DNA from: Cyanosarcina radialis HA8281-LM2 | GTDB lineage: Bacteria > Cyanobacteriota > Cyanobacteriia > Cyanobacteriales > CCAP-1448 | DNA: 37,227 nucleotides | Assembly: GCA_019359615.1 (NCBI GenBank) | Contig: JAHHHA010000050.1 | Location: 1 to 37,227, forward strand | Direction: 5' to 3' | Part shown: positions 15,165-24,254 of the stretch, piece after piece | Position numbering within the stretch: the stretch's first letter is position 1 | Layout: every line of letters begins with the position of its first letter | Made by a program: the position numbers and the translations under genes | Notes under the pieces: generated by a model | What the model saw: the letters and a program-made list of their open reading frames with translations, nothing else | The model's database searches: none | Told to the model about the DNA's origin: nothing

Positions 15165-17585
15165 CTACCTGTACATCTGCTGCTCTAACAACTGCTTGGC
15201 TCTGGGTTTAAACAGCAAATAGAATAGCGACTCGATGTAACGAAGTAAATCCTCGCGATTTTCTTGAGAAGTGAAATTCCAAAAACCGTAAATTCGGGCT
15301 AAAGATAGCAGTTTTTTGGTGTGAATTCTCCACGTATAAGTGGTGTAAACGCGATCGATCCCTCGCGTAGAAACGTCGAGCCAAGCATTAGGATCTTCAT
15401 CGCACTTAATCACAAATTGGAGAATCTTTTCAGCAGTTTCTTCGAGATGCGTCGGGTTAATGTAAAACCCATTAACGCGATCTTGAATGATCTCTAAGGG
15501 ACCGCCAAATTGAGTAGCAAATGTGGGCAATCCAGAGAGCATGGCTTCTAAAATAGTTAAACCGAAAGCCTCAAATAGCGCTGGTTGAACGAATATACCC
15601 CGACGATCGCTAATTACTCTGTAAACTTCACCAGAATCGCCCTTAGACAGACGAACCCCCAACCAGCGAATTTTTCCATGGAGATTGTACTGGTCGATGA
15701 TGTGATACAGCTTTTCAATTTCGCTAGCTTCTTCGCGATCGCTTGTTTCCTCAGTTCGTAATTTACCAGCGATTAAAATTAAGTTACAACGCTCTTGCAA
15801 AGCTTCATTTTTACCGAAGCATTCAGCTAAGCCAGTCAGGTTTTTAATTCGATCGAGACGCGCCATCGAAAATATTGGACGCTTATTGGGATCGTCGAGT
15901 TTGCCAAAAATCTGGGCTGGATCTTCTTGGGTAAAAAGCATCGCTTCCAGCCTTTCTTTATCGCTAGAAATTCGATCTTCTTCCTGGGTATAGGGGAAGT
16001 AAGTATTCTCATTTACCCCAGGTGGAACCACGTTAAATTTAGGGCTGAATAACTCAATGCCACTCACCACATGATATAAATCGGGCATGGTAAAGCACTT
16101 GTAAGACTCATACTGACCGACGCTATCTGGCGTACCGACGATTTCTTGGTAGGTGCTGCTAATAATAAAATTGGCAGCATTCATGGCAATTAGGTCGGCA
16201 GTGAATTGGAGGGAAAAGTGATAGGTATCTTCCGATTCTTGCCAATAAAGATTGCTGAACAAATATTTCGATTTTTCTAAGGCATGAGCGATATTGCATT
16301 GCGTCACTTTCAGGCGACGAGATAACAAAAATGCTACCAAGTTGCCATCGGAATAGTTGCCCACAATTAAGTCGGGTTTACCTTGTAATTCTGCCAGCAA
16401 TTCTTTTTCAGAGTCGATCGCATAAGTTTCGAGATAGGGCCAAAACTCAAACCGCGAGATCCAATTTTGGGTCATATTGGGGTTGAATTCTCGCAGGGGA
16501 ACCCGCAAAATCCAGGCATTTTCAGTGCCGTGGACTTTCTCTAAACGTTCGTTGCAACGAGTGCCGTCGCTATTGGGAATCAGGCGAGTGAGGATGATAA
16601 CTTTGGGCTTGACCTCCAAACCATCTAAACCCGACAGGGTAATATCTTCTTGCAGTTGCTTTTCTAAACTCTTGGCCTGGTCGAGGACGTATACCACCTG
16701 ACCGCCAGTATCGGGTCGCCCTAAAACGCCTTCTTGCCCAAACCAGCCATGGGGAGATACCAAGACGATTTTGAAAATCATCGGGACGAACGAGAGAAAC
16801 GCCTCTAAGGTTTGGGGATTGGGAGAATCAATTAATTCGTCGAGAATTTCTAAAGTATATTGAACGCGGGTAGCAATGTTGCCCCAGCCAGGTTCAAAAC
16901 CCATCCCTTGGAGGACGAACCGGAATTTGTCGTAAGGTTCCTCCATCGGTCGATCGCTTACAAACGAAATCGCTTTTTTTACTTGTTCGGAAAGTTGTTG
17001 CGGCGATCTGATGCGATCGTTAATTAATAACTGTTGTCCTTGATATTGATGCAGGCGCAGAAAGTTATATAAAGCTGCTTGTCCCTGCTGGGGATCTTGG
17101 AATAACTTGCTAGATAGATAGCGGTTTAGTAGTTCTACTCCCTTGCCGATGTTTTTGGGGTCGCGAATTCTGGGGGTGTAGTCGTAAAACGGTTGAAAAT
17201 CGAGTTCCAGGATATCCCCATCTAAAGGGTGAAAGTGGTTGACAAAGCGATCGCGCAGATCTAGTAAATCCTGAGTGGTCATGGACTCAACTGTCAGATC
17301 TTCCGTCAGCCAATAGATTTCTTGAGAGGCAATTTTGGAGCGCACGATCAAACAGAGATTTCCACCGTCGCGAATGATTTCTTGCGTGTAATAAACTAGC
17401 CTTCCCAGTTGAGACGATCGGTAAAATTCAGGCGGCTTCTGCTGTTGGGTGCAATAGTCAGCAAAGGCAGTGAGAATGTCATTTCTCAGTAAGTAGGGTT
17501 TTTCCTGATGGCGCAATTCGCTGGCAAACTGACGGAGATCGTTCTTTTCATCGCTGTCAAGTACGGCCTGAATTAACTCTGACAT
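15165..17585 (-). CDS. susA: Sucrose synthase
   Basis: An 806-residue glycosyltransferase (GT4 family) that interconverts sucrose plus NDP with NDP-glucose plus fructose, mainly cleaving sucrose in vivo. The N-terminal 250 residues are the sucrose-synthase-specific region (ELRHQEKPYLLRNDIL, LDFQPFYDYTPRI). The GT-B core contains VLVSPHGWFGQEGVLGRPDTGGQVVYVLDQ, FSMARLDRIKNLTGLAECF, and the E-x7-E motif in EAFGLTILEAM near 668-680. The length matches plant and cyanobacterial SuSy. In filamentous cyanobacteria it links sucrose to glycogen and nitrogen-fixing metabolism. No sucrose-phosphate synthase gene adjoins it. The ATG is preceded by AAGGAAC. Confidence 0.96.
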   Translation of the reverse strand: MSELIQAVLDSDEKNDLRQFASELRHQEKPYLLRNDILTAFADYCTQQQKPPEFYRSSQLGRLVYYTQEIIRDGGNLCLIVRSKIASQEIYWLTEDLTVESMTTQDLLDLRDRFVNHFHPLDGDILELDFQPFYDYTPRIRDPKNIGKGVELLNRYLSSKLFQDPQQGQAALYNFLRLHQYQGQQLLINDRIRSPQQLSEQVKKAISFVSDRPMEEPYDKFRFVLQGMGFEPGWGNIATRVQYTLEILDELIDSPNPQTLEAFLSFVPMIFKIVLVSPHGWFGQEGVLGRPDTGGQVVYVLDQAKSLEKQLQEDITLSGLDGLEVKPKVIILTRLIPNSDGTRCNERLEKVHGTENAWILRVPLREFNPNMTQNWISRFEFWPYLETYAIDSEKELLAELQGKPDLIVGNYSDGNLVAFLLSRRLKVTQCNIAHALEKSKYLFSNLYWQESEDTYHFSLQFTADLIAMNAANFIISSTYQEIVGTPDSVGQYESYKCFTMPDLYHVVSGIELFSPKFNVVPPGVNENTYFPYTQEEDRISSDKERLEAMLFTQEDPAQIFGKLDDPNKRPIFSMARLDRIKNLTGLAECFGKNEALQERCNLILIAGKLRTEETSDREEASEIEKLYHIIDQYNLHGKIRWLGVRLSKGDSGEVYRVISDRRGIFVQPALFEAFGLTILEAMLSGLPTFATQFGGPLEIIQDRVNGFYINPTHLEETAEKILQFVIKCDEDPNAWLDVSTRGIDRVYTTYTWRIHTKKLLSLARIYGFWNFTSQENREDLLRYIESLFYLLFKPRAKQLLEQQMYR

Positions 17586-17893
17586 GGCAAGTTCCTTACT
17601 AAAATCGGGATTAGCGATCGGCGATATCCAACCTGGATATATTAAACTACTTTCTTCTGGTAACGAAAGTGGCAGCGATCGCTATTAGAGCCTACCTGGG
17701 CAGGCTCAAGAAAAGATAATTTTTTAAGATTGGATTTAGTTTGACTGGGGATCGAAGACTAACAAATATGCTTTACTTAATAACTTTAAATTTATTTAAT
17801 AGTAAAGCTTTTAGTAAACAGCTTGCAGGTTAGCATAATTTCAGCGATCGCCCAAATTCTTGATTTTGATTCGAGGGAAAGCCCTCACCCCAA
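17586..17893. other. Spacer upstream of sucrose synthase
   Basis: The 308 bases hold the susA promoter region (leftward) and the gmk 3' flank. I see HIP1-type CGATCG sites and AT-rich DNA (TTAATAACTTTAAATTTATT), but no gene, tandem repeat or recognisable operator. Confidence 0.4.
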
Positions 17894-17919
17894 CCCCTCT
17901 CCCAAGCTTGGGAGAGGGG
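17883..17919. repeat. CCCTCACCCCAACCCCTCTCCC palindromic repeat
   Basis: CCCTCACCCCAA leads into the perfect 26-bp palindrome at 17894-17919, made of CCCCTCTCCCAAG and its complement. It lies two bases beyond the gmk stop codon, so it would form a strong stem at the end of the gmk transcript. A shorter copy is at 26035-26067. Confidence 0.85.
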
Positions 17920-17921
17920 CT

Positions 17922-18506
17922 TCAATCCTCCGCTTCTGAATTTCGATCGGCGGTATTAGTGCCAAAAATGGCTTCTTCAATTTTCAAAAGTGCTGTTTCC
18001 AGGTCGTCGTTGACAATCTGGATCTGAAATTCACCAGCAGCGGCGATTTCGGTTTTGGCCCGCTGGAGGCGATGGGCGATCGCTTCTTCTGGATCTTGTC
18101 CCCGTCCTCTAATTCGCCGTTCTAGTTCGTCTACAGAAGGCGGCAAGATGAAAATACTCAGGGCATCGGGAAACGATTTGAGGACTTGTCTGGCCCCTTC
18201 TAGCTCGATTTCTAATATTACCCACTGACCGCGATCGATCCGTTCTTTAACGGCTGGGCGAGGAGTGCCATAGTAGTTACCTGCATACTCGGCCCACTCT
18301 AGCAGTTCTCTAGCTTGAACCATTTGTTCAAACTCACTGCGACTGACAAAGTAATAGTCTTTGCCATCGACTTCTGTGGCGCGAGGCGATCGCGTGGTGG
18401 CAGATATCGATAGATAAAGTTCCTGGTGGCGATTTAAGAGCGATCTGAGCAACGTACCTTTGCCCACGCCACTCGGCCCGGTTAGAACGATTAGTTTGCC
18501 TCCCAT
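17922..18506 (-). CDS. gmk: Guanylate kinase
   Basis: Phosphorylates GMP to GDP with ATP, an essential cytosolic step of guanine nucleotide synthesis. 194 residues, the usual bacterial size. P-loop GPSGVGKGT at 10-18, GMP-binding [21 protein letters not shown] and [16 protein letters not shown], then the lid [19 protein letters not shown] are all intact. In several cyanobacteria gmk follows a small remA-like gene (DUF370); I looked for one upstream and do not see it. The acidic C-terminus (RNSEAED) ends at a palindromic repeat. Confidence 0.96.
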   Translation of the reverse strand: MGGKLIVLTGPSGVGKGTLLRSLLNRHQELYLSISATTRSPRATEVDGKDYYFVSRSEFEQMVQARELLEWAEYAGNYYGTPRPAVKERIDRGQWVILEIELEGARQVLKSFPDALSIFILPPSVDELERRIRGRGQDPEEAIAHRLQRAKTEIAAAGEFQIQIVNDDLETALLKIEEAIFGTNTADRNSEAED

Positions 18507-18718
18507 TACCTGTTAACCCATTTCTGCGTAACTCAATCATCCTAGCGGCGATCGCACCCTTGATGTTTGTCGTGCAGAGCGATCGCAGGTCGGATTTTAA
18601 GACTTTGAGGCTGTTTGGGTGCAATTCCCAAATGGTGAGGTTACATTATTGAATAATTATTCGATCGCAAAATAGCTCGATCTCTTGGGATTCTTAGATT
18701 CAGAAATAAGTAGCGCCA

Positions 18719-18838
18719 ATGACTAATGACGAATTGCTGGAAATAATTCAACAAGCTGCACAAACTGCTCCACGTTTTGTCACTACCCGTCCCCTAAAAC
18801 CTGAATCAGAAGAGGGTAATTATGATTCAAAAACTTGA
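18719..18838 (+). CDS. Small ORF of unknown function upstream of DUF4926
   Basis: A 39-codon frame starting MTNDELLEIIQQAAQTAPRF and ending SEEGNYDSKT overlaps the DUF4926 start by 17 bases, which suggests translational coupling. The first 14 residues resemble the N-terminal helix of cyanobacterial leucine-rich-repeat proteins, but no repeats follow, so it may be a remnant. AATAAG upstream gives only a weak ribosome site. It may not be expressed. Confidence 0.3.
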   Translation: MTNDELLEIIQQAAQTAPRFVTTRPLKPESEEGNYDSKT

Positions 18839-19067
18839 TTCCCTATTTAAAGAGTTAGATACCGTTGCTCTTACTCGCGATCTTCCAGAACAAGGGCTGA
18901 AGCGAGGCGACATAGGAGCTATTGTCCATTGCTACTCCGATCGCACAGCCTTTGAAGTCGAGTTTGTAGATTCAGCAGGAGATACTATTGCCCTACTCAC
19001 ACTAACAAATAACGATATTCAACTTGTTAACACCGCTCGAAACTATGAGTCAACCAATGTCAAATAA
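18822..19067 (+). CDS. DUF4926 protein
   Basis: An 81-residue DUF4926 protein: LDTVALTRDLPEQGLKRGDIGAIVH, then RTAFEVEFVDSAGDTIALLTLT. It is a small beta-barrel-like fold, inferred from the family; such genes are often encoded next to DUF6883 or other toxin-antitoxin-like small proteins. Here the partner is absent, unless the overlapping 39-codon frame is what remains of one. AGAGGG five bases before the ATG is a good ribosome site. Confidence 0.82.
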   Translation: MIQKLDSLFKELDTVALTRDLPEQGLKRGDIGAIVHCYSDRTAFEVEFVDSAGDTIALLTLTNNDIQLVNTARNYESTNVK

Positions 19068-19197
19068 AGCTGATGAAGACTAGGGGTATTTAAAAATAAA
19101 TCTCAGATAAACTTCAGATTCCTATCATGGCAATTTCAGCCAACGCCTTCATACTTAACTGTAATCTAACTACTGCGATCTTCCTGGAGCCAATTCT

Positions 19198-19737
19198 ATG
19201 AAAACGAAACCAGTTATGCTAACTGCGATCGCCTGCCTCACTGCCAGTTTAGCGATCGGTTGCGCGAACCAGCAACAGTCCGATTCAGGAACTTCTCAAT
19301 CTGGGTCGCAAACCAGTTCTGCCTCAACCGACAAAGCATCTCCAGGGGCGAGCCTCGTTTACACCAACGATCGAGGAATCGCCATTGACGGCACCGATCC
19401 AGTGGCTTATTTCCAAGAGCAGCGTCCGGTTGCAGGCAACCCCAAGTTTAGCCATACCTGGAAGAATGCCACTTGGTATTTTGCCAACGCCGCCAATCGC
19501 GACCTGTTTTCTGCCAATCCCGAACGGTATGCGCCCCAGTATGGCGGCTATTGCGCCTATGCCGTCGCCAATGGCTATGCCGCTTCAACCGTGCCAGATG
19601 CTTGGAGCATAGTAGATGGCAAGCTCTATCTGAATTTTAGTTTAGGAGTGCGCGATCGCTGGGAACGAGATATTCCTGGTAATGTCGCCAAAGGGAATCA
19701 AAACTGGCCTGCCGCAGCCCGCAACTTTAAAGGATAA
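19198..19737 (+). CDS. YHS-domain lipoprotein
   Basis: A 179-residue exported protein. A basic start, a hydrophobic run and LAIGC at 18-22 form a lipoprotein signal with Cys22 as the likely lipidated residue. A Gln/Ser/Thr-rich linker follows to about 50, then a YHS-like domain: GIAIDGTDPVAYF, PKFSHTWKNATWYFANAANRDLFSANPERYAPQYGGYCAYAVANG, and AWSIVDGKLYLNFS. YHS domains are thought to bind metal or to occur beside metal transporters; the ligand here is unknown. CTGGAG lies nine bases before the ATG. Gene context gives no further hint. Confidence 0.85.
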   Translation: MKTKPVMLTAIACLTASLAIGCANQQQSDSGTSQSGSQTSSASTDKASPGASLVYTNDRGIAIDGTDPVAYFQEQRPVAGNPKFSHTWKNATWYFANAANRDLFSANPERYAPQYGGYCAYAVANGYAASTVPDAWSIVDGKLYLNFSLGVRDRWERDIPGNVAKGNQNWPAAARNFKG

Positions 19738-19836
19738 TTAATGCGAGGTTTACAGAAAAATATCGGCGATCGCGGGTTGTCCATCGCAAGGGATTAGTAC
19801 CATCAAGATTGCCCAAGCCTTTTGATAGCGATTCTC

Positions 19837-20484
19837 CTAACTTCGCCCTTGCCACCAAGCCCGTAACGATTGTACCGCTTCAATTTCATCCTCCTTCGCC
19901 TGCTCTAAAAACGCACACAGCCGTTCTTTGGGCACTTGGGGAAACGTGGGACTGACCTCAACTTCTACATACACGCCTTCCTGAAGTTGGTAAATTCGCC
20001 ATACTTTACCATTAAACCGCCAAAACTCTGGAACTCCCAAGCTGGAATAAAACTGATTTTTGGCAATATCTGTGTGAGTAATATCCACCTCAACCACCAA
20101 ATCTGGCGGTGGATCTTGGCTAAAATCTACAGTTCGACCTTTCACCAGCGGCTGATTTTGAATGTAATAGGCATTGTCTGGTTCTGCGCCTTTCTTAAGT
20201 CGAGGGTAGTTCATGGTTGTCGAACCCATCGTCTTGATTCGCATTCCCATCAATTCAACCATGGTCCAGATGAAGCGTTCGATCGAACGACCCAAAAACT
20301 CATGAGCTTCTAGTGGCACGGTAATTTCCAATACTTCATCATCGTAAGTCAATCGCGAACCACGAGATTGAGGCAGTGCCTCCAGAATTTGTAAATAAGC
20401 CTCCCAAGATAAGCCCCGCAGTACAACTCGCTGCTCTCCAACAGGCTGCAAATCAGCTTTTGGTTCGGGTGCGGCAATCACCAT
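19837..20484 (-). CDS. Uma2 family (DUF820) putative endonuclease
   Basis: A 215-residue Uma2 protein of the same subgroup as the gene at 2698. Matching blocks are LSWEAYLQILEAL, GSRLTYDDEVLEITVPLEAHE, GAEPDNAYYIQN, DPPPDLVVEVDIT (catalytic-type Asp and Glu) and YSSLGVPEFWRF. The C-terminal helix EIEAVQSLRAWWQGR also aligns with LKAFRQWVREFAKGR of the other copy. Function is unknown. It stands alone on the minus strand, convergent with the YHS lipoprotein, and 138 bases upstream of its ATG lies the end of recQ. Confidence 0.85.
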   Translation of the reverse strand: MVIAAPEPKADLQPVGEQRVVLRGLSWEAYLQILEALPQSRGSRLTYDDEVLEITVPLEAHEFLGRSIERFIWTMVELMGMRIKTMGSTTMNYPRLKKGAEPDNAYYIQNQPLVKGRTVDFSQDPPPDLVVEVDITHTDIAKNQFYSSLGVPEFWRFNGKVWRIYQLQEGVYVEVEVSPTFPQVPKERLCAFLEQAKEDEIEAVQSLRAWWQGRS

Positions 20485-20622
20485 TGATTCTCTCCTGACT
20501 TCAGAACCACTAGCGAACTTACCTATTCTATTCTCAGTAGCGAGAAAGTGGAACTCGATTTAATTTTATCGTATGACTTTGAAGATTACAGTTCCCATTA
20601 CAGTTGAAAATCAATCTCGTGC

Positions 20623-22788
20623 TTAATTCTGATGTTGGTGTAACCACCAAGCCCGTACTAATTTGATTTCCTCGTAACCACACTGTTCTCCTAAATGTTC
20701 GTGAATTATCTTGAGGGAATCAACACCCACTGCTTCGATCGCTTTAACGATCGCCTCTTGCCGAGACTGACTGACTAATCGCTCTAAATCCACTGGTAAG
20801 TTGAGGGCAATTAATTCTGCTAAATGAGTTGCGATCGTACTGACGCGCAGTTGGCGACTTGCAGAAATTTCTTCTAAACTCAAACCTTGTTGGTGTAAGT
20901 TTAGGGTTAACAATTGAGTGTAGCTAGCACCTTTCGATTCAAGCTCTGGCAAGAAGTTAGACTCAGTTGACAAATGCTGTGCCTGTTCTTTTATGTGTTG
21001 CTCGATTTCAGACACAAACCTAGCACCATATAAGTCTTTTTTGTGCGGACTGATCCCAGAAATTTTTTCAAATTCTTCTAGCGTTTGCGGTCGTTGTCTC
21101 GACATCAGTTTTAAACTAGAATCTCCTAGAATTGCATAGGGAGCAACTGATTGTTCGTCGGCAATTTGTTTGCGGAGCGATCGCAATCTTTGAAACAAGA
21201 TTTCTGCCTCGATCGATTTGGGATTTTCTGCTAAAACTTTGGTGGTTACTGTTGTCTCGACCGGAATTTCTACCGAGCGTTGACTTTTCAAGATTTCTCG
21301 ACTGCGATCGTTTAACTTCAAAGTACGATAGCCGTCGGTAGTTTCGTCAAGTAAGCCCTGGTGTAAGAGCGATCGGGCTAACATCTTCCACTGATCTGCG
21401 CTTTTTTCCCTGCCAATACCGTAGGTAGAAAGTAAGTGATGTCCGTACTGTTCGACCTTTTTATTGTTAGCCCCTCGCAGCACGTCAATAATATGCTTGA
21501 CACCAAACCGTTCTTGACAGCGCACCACGCAAGAAAGAAACTTTTGGGCTTCGATCGTCCAATCTTCTATAGGTTTAGGATGGCGACAATTATCACAATT
21601 TCCGCAATTTCCCCCGAAACGTTCGCCAAAATAACTCAACTGGATTTTGCGACGGCAATCTGTGCCTTCAGCATAGTCAACTACTTTTCTCAATTGCTGA
21701 ATCGCAACTTTTTGTTCTCGAACATCGGGTTTTTGCTCGATTAAATACTCAATCGTTTTCAAATCACCAAAGCCGAATAACAGCGTACAATTAGCAGGCT
21801 CTCCATCTCTACCAGCCCGCCCGGATTCTTGATAGTAACCTTCTAAATTACGAGGTAGGTTGTAGTGAATTACAAACCGCACGTCGGGTTTGTCGATTCC
21901 CATACCAAAAGCAATAGTTGCCACGATAATTCTGACATCATCGCGAATGAAGCGAGTTTGATTGTTAGTTCTATCCTCATCGCTCATTCCGGCATGATAA
22001 GGTAAAGCTGCGATGCCATCTTTTTCAAGGCGAAAAGCAATTTCTTCAACTTTCTTCCGACTGAGACAGTAAACTATTCCTGCCCCTTCATTTTGTTTGA
22101 CTAACTTTAATAATTGAAAATATGACTGTTTTTGTTTGGGCTGAACGTCATAGTAAAGATTGGGGCGATTAAAACTAGCAATGTGGACATCCGGTTGCCT
22201 GAGTGCTAGCTGTTGAATGATATCTTCGCGCACCACTTTGGTAGCCGTAGCAGTTAAAGCTAAGACGGGAACCCCGTTATAAAGTTGGCGTAGCTGTCGC
22301 AGTTGTCGATACTCAGGACGAAAATCGTGTCCCCACTGAGAGATACAATGAGCTTCGTCGATCGCAAAAGCCGAAATCCCCACGTTAGAGTGCAATTGTT
22401 CTAAAAACGGCAAAAATCTTTCTCCTAGTAACCGTTCGGGGGCGATATAGAGGAGTTTGACTTTGCCCTGAAGAATTGCTGCTTCGCGCGATCGCACTTG
22501 TTCCCGGCCGAGGCTACTATTGATAAACGTCGCGGCAATGCCGTTATTGCGCAAAGCTGCTACCTGATCTTGCATTAAAGAAATTAATGGCGATACCACC
22601 ACGGTTAAACCAGGTTTCAGCAGGGCTGGTAATTGAAAGCACAGCGATTTACCGCCCCCTGTAGGCATCAAAATCAGCAAATCTCGGTTTTGCAGTGCAG
22701 TTTCAACGATTTGACGCTGCCCCGGACGAAAGGTTTCATAGCCGAAATAGTATTTGAGTGCTTCCTCCAGAGAGAAAAACTGAGGCAT
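20623..22788 (-). CDS. recQ: ATP-dependent DNA helicase RecQ
   Basis: 3'-5' DNA helicase that resolves recombination intermediates and stalled forks. 721 residues in canonical order: helicase core with PTGGGKS at 42-48, DEAH at 144-147, FNRPNLYYDV, GIVYCLSRKKVEEIA, ATIAFGMGIDKPDVRFVIH and YYQESGRAGRDG. The zinc-binding part follows, with the first Cys in DCRRKIQLSYFGE and the rest in GNCGNCDNC. Then comes a winged-helix RQC domain, an HRDC domain near 530-600 (LRKQIADEQSVAPYAILGD), and a C-terminal helix-turn-helix (LTLNLHQQGLSLEEISASRQL). It is complete and is transcribed away from a repeat-filled divergent spacer. Confidence 0.96.
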   Translation of the reverse strand: MPQFFSLEEALKYYFGYETFRPGQRQIVETALQNRDLLILMPTGGGKSLCFQLPALLKPGLTVVVSPLISLMQDQVAALRNNGIAATFINSSLGREQVRSREAAILQGKVKLLYIAPERLLGERFLPFLEQLHSNVGISAFAIDEAHCISQWGHDFRPEYRQLRQLRQLYNGVPVLALTATATKVVREDIIQQLALRQPDVHIASFNRPNLYYDVQPKQKQSYFQLLKLVKQNEGAGIVYCLSRKKVEEIAFRLEKDGIAALPYHAGMSDEDRTNNQTRFIRDDVRIIVATIAFGMGIDKPDVRFVIHYNLPRNLEGYYQESGRAGRDGEPANCTLLFGFGDLKTIEYLIEQKPDVREQKVAIQQLRKVVDYAEGTDCRRKIQLSYFGERFGGNCGNCDNCRHPKPIEDWTIEAQKFLSCVVRCQERFGVKHIIDVLRGANNKKVEQYGHHLLSTYGIGREKSADQWKMLARSLLHQGLLDETTDGYRTLKLNDRSREILKSQRSVEIPVETTVTTKVLAENPKSIEAEILFQRLRSLRKQIADEQSVAPYAILGDSSLKLMSRQRPQTLEEFEKISGISPHKKDLYGARFVSEIEQHIKEQAQHLSTESNFLPELESKGASYTQLLTLNLHQQGLSLEEISASRQLRVSTIATHLAELIALNLPVDLERLVSQSRQEAIVKAIEAVGVDSLKIIHEHLGEQCGYEEIKLVRAWWLHQHQN

Positions 22789-22791
22789 GGT

Positions 22792-22908
22792 GAATGATGA
22801 ATGCTAAATTATGAATGCTAAATTATGAATGATGAATGAGGCCGGGGCATAGGGCATGGGTTATTCTCCCCTCATCTCCCCATCTCCCCATCTCCCCCTC
22901 CCCACTAG
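22792..22908 (+). repeat. Composite array: ATGAATGCTAAATT units, then CCCCATCT repeats
   Basis: Three rounds of ATGAATG(CTAAATT) at 22792-22838 are followed by GGGGCATAGGGCATGGG and then TTATTCT into CCCCATCT units up to 22905. It fills the divergent spacer between recQ and the DUF427 gene. The order (G/A-rich, then C-rich) matches the other composite arrays. Confidence 0.85.
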
Positions 22909-22957
22909 CACTCTTTGCTATGATGAAGGCGCAGTTAGTAATTTATGATAAACGAGA

Positions 22958-23242
22958 ATGCCAAAAGCTATCTGGAATGGCACGCAGATTGCCCAGAGCG
23001 ATCGCACTGAAGTAGTTGAAAGCAATCACTACTTTCCCCCCGAAGCGATCGACAAGCAGTATTTTAAAGCCAGTCAAACTCATACTACCTGCCCTTGGAA
23101 AGGTGTTGCCAGCTACTACGATATTGAAGTAAACGGGCAAATTAATAAAGATGCAGCTTGGTATTACCCTCAAACTAAAGATGCTGCTAAGAACATAGAA
23201 GGATATATTGCCTTTTGGAAAGGCGTAAAAGTTGAAACCTAG
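22958..23242 (+). CDS. DUF427 protein
   Basis: A complete 94-residue single-domain DUF427 protein: MPKAIWNGTQIAQSD, VVESNHYFPPEAID, FKASQTHTTCPWKGVASYYDI, and AAWYYPQTKDAAKNIEGYIAFWKGV. The family has a beta-tent-like fold and is widespread in bacteria and fungi without an assigned reaction. The conserved Cys-Pro-Trp-Lys-Gly segment and the Tyr-Pro pair are intact. TATGAT at 22919-22924 is a possible -10 element. Confidence 0.9.
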   Translation: MPKAIWNGTQIAQSDRTEVVESNHYFPPEAIDKQYFKASQTHTTCPWKGVASYYDIEVNGQINKDAAWYYPQTKDAAKNIEGYIAFWKGVKVET

Positions 23243-23255
23243 CTAAGAGCGAGCA

Positions 23256-23798
23256 TTAATTATCTGGGAAGTAAGCATAGTCAGCAGGACACTCAGGCGC
23301 TGTAGCATTAAAATTTCCCGCTCCGGGTGGAGTTGTACCAGGGGTTAAGGCTTCGCACATCTTACTAGAAATGGCGATCTGATTGGCCCCGTTATTATAC
23401 CTGAGATTAGCACCATAATATCCTTTAAGAGCAGTATCCCTAGCTGTGGCAGTGATGGTAGCGGTACTGTCATTACCAGCAATGGTGTAAGAATAATTGG
23501 TAGTTGTGGCGCTATTACCTCCTGTCAAACCAGAACCAAGAGCTAAATTATCGAAAGCGGTGGCAAACTGATTGCGTTCGGCTCGATAAGCCGTTTGAGC
23601 GCGATTAACCGTGCCCACGTATTGTCGTCCTTCTGACTCTTTAGATTTGGCAGTTTGGTTCAGGAAGGTTGGCAAAGCAATTGCTACCAAGATACCAATG
23701 ATAATAATAGTTACCAGTAATTCAACTAAGGTAAAACCTGAATCGCGTTTTTTGCGATTGAGGTAATGTAAAAATTTAGCCTGTAATTCTGGTTTCAT
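23256..23798 (-). CDS. pilA: Type IV pilin-like protein (PilA/GspG family)
   Basis: A 180-residue prepilin. A basic leader ends KKRDSG, with cleavage after Gly21 and before Phe22; Glu26 is the conserved Glu5 of the mature pilin, followed by the hydrophobic helix LLVTIIIIGILVAIALPTFL. The region EGRQYVGTVNRAQTAYRAERNQF is typical of cyanobacterial PilA1-like proteins. Two C-terminal cysteines (SKMCEAL and PECPADY) may form the D-region disulfide. I start at the ATG 23798, which has GGAG nine bases upstream; a TTG five codons earlier is less likely. Only one pilin gene is here, with no assembly genes nearby. Confidence 0.92.
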   Translation of the reverse strand: MKPELQAKFLHYLNRKKRDSGFTLVELLVTIIIIGILVAIALPTFLNQTAKSKESEGRQYVGTVNRAQTAYRAERNQFATAFDNLALGSGLTGGNSATTTNYSYTIAGNDSTATITATARDTALKGYYGANLRYNNGANQIAISSKMCEALTPGTTPPGAGNFNATAPECPADYAYFPDN

Positions 23799-24032
23799 CG
23801 GGGCAATCTCCAAGAGGGTTTTGACTGGGCTGTAAGAATGAATCTACTATTCCCCAATCTTGCTCTTTTCCTATCGCCTATAGTTTCCGTATAAACACGT
23901 AATTATTAATGTTGGATTGATGGTAGCACCCGCACTTTAACGTAATTTATGAACTAAATGTTAAAAAATTGCTCCGTCAATCTCCGTGAATTTTCTTATT
24001 CAAGCATCACAACTTAACTGCAAGGATCTAGC

Positions 24033-24061
24033 TTGGCTGAGAGCGAAATTTTTGCTATAAT
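24033..24061 (+). promoter_or_regulatory. Sigma-70-type promoter for tRNA-Leu
   Basis: TTGGCT (24033-24038), a 17-base gap, and a perfect TATAAT (24056-24061) sit just upstream of the tRNA. Transcription would start near 24068, about four bases before the mature 5' end. This is the best-formed promoter I can see in the window. Confidence 0.75.
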
Positions 24062-24071
24062 CTGAAAACTT

Positions 24072-24153
24072 GCGGATGTGGCGGAATTGGCAGACGCGCT
24101 AGATTTAGGTTCTAGTTCCGAGAGGAGTGAAGGTTCAAGTCCTTTCATCCGCA
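24072..24153 (+). tRNA. tRNA-Leu(UAG)
   Basis: 82-base class II tRNA. The acceptor stem GCGGATG pairs with CATCCGC, with discriminator A at 24153. The anticodon stem CTAGA/TCTAG encloses TTTAGGT, giving anticodon UAG, which reads CUA and other CUN codons. There is a long variable arm and the T-loop GGTTCAAGTCC. The 3' CCA is not encoded. There is no intron; the classic cyanobacterial group I intron is in the UAA isoacceptor instead. Confidence 0.97.
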
Positions 24154-24254
24154 TCAATACTTTGTCTGGTTCCAGGTTTACCTCTGGTATCTATAAGCCC
24201 CGTGCGGCTCGATCGCTTCTGAAACAGATTCATGAGGGTGGCACGTCGGATTAA

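Noticed and set aside
14950-15165. Minus-strand frame encoding a Gly/Arg/Gln/Lys repeat peptide, with a proline/cysteine/leucine-rich frame on the other strand
   Set aside because: Both are translations of the CCCCTGC tandem array and have no independent evidence of coding.
17894-17919. Rho-independent terminator of gmk
   Set aside because: The stem is perfect but no T-run follows on the minus strand, and the same sequence recurs elsewhere; recorded as a repeat instead.
18334-18624. Minus-strand 96-residue frame overlapping the gmk start
   Set aside because: Its second half is gmk in another frame, the first half has no family pattern; it is not remA.
24072-24153. tRNA as integration site (att) of a mobile element
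   Set aside because: No integrase gene, no direct repeat of the tRNA 3' end and no foreign gene block are visible next to it.
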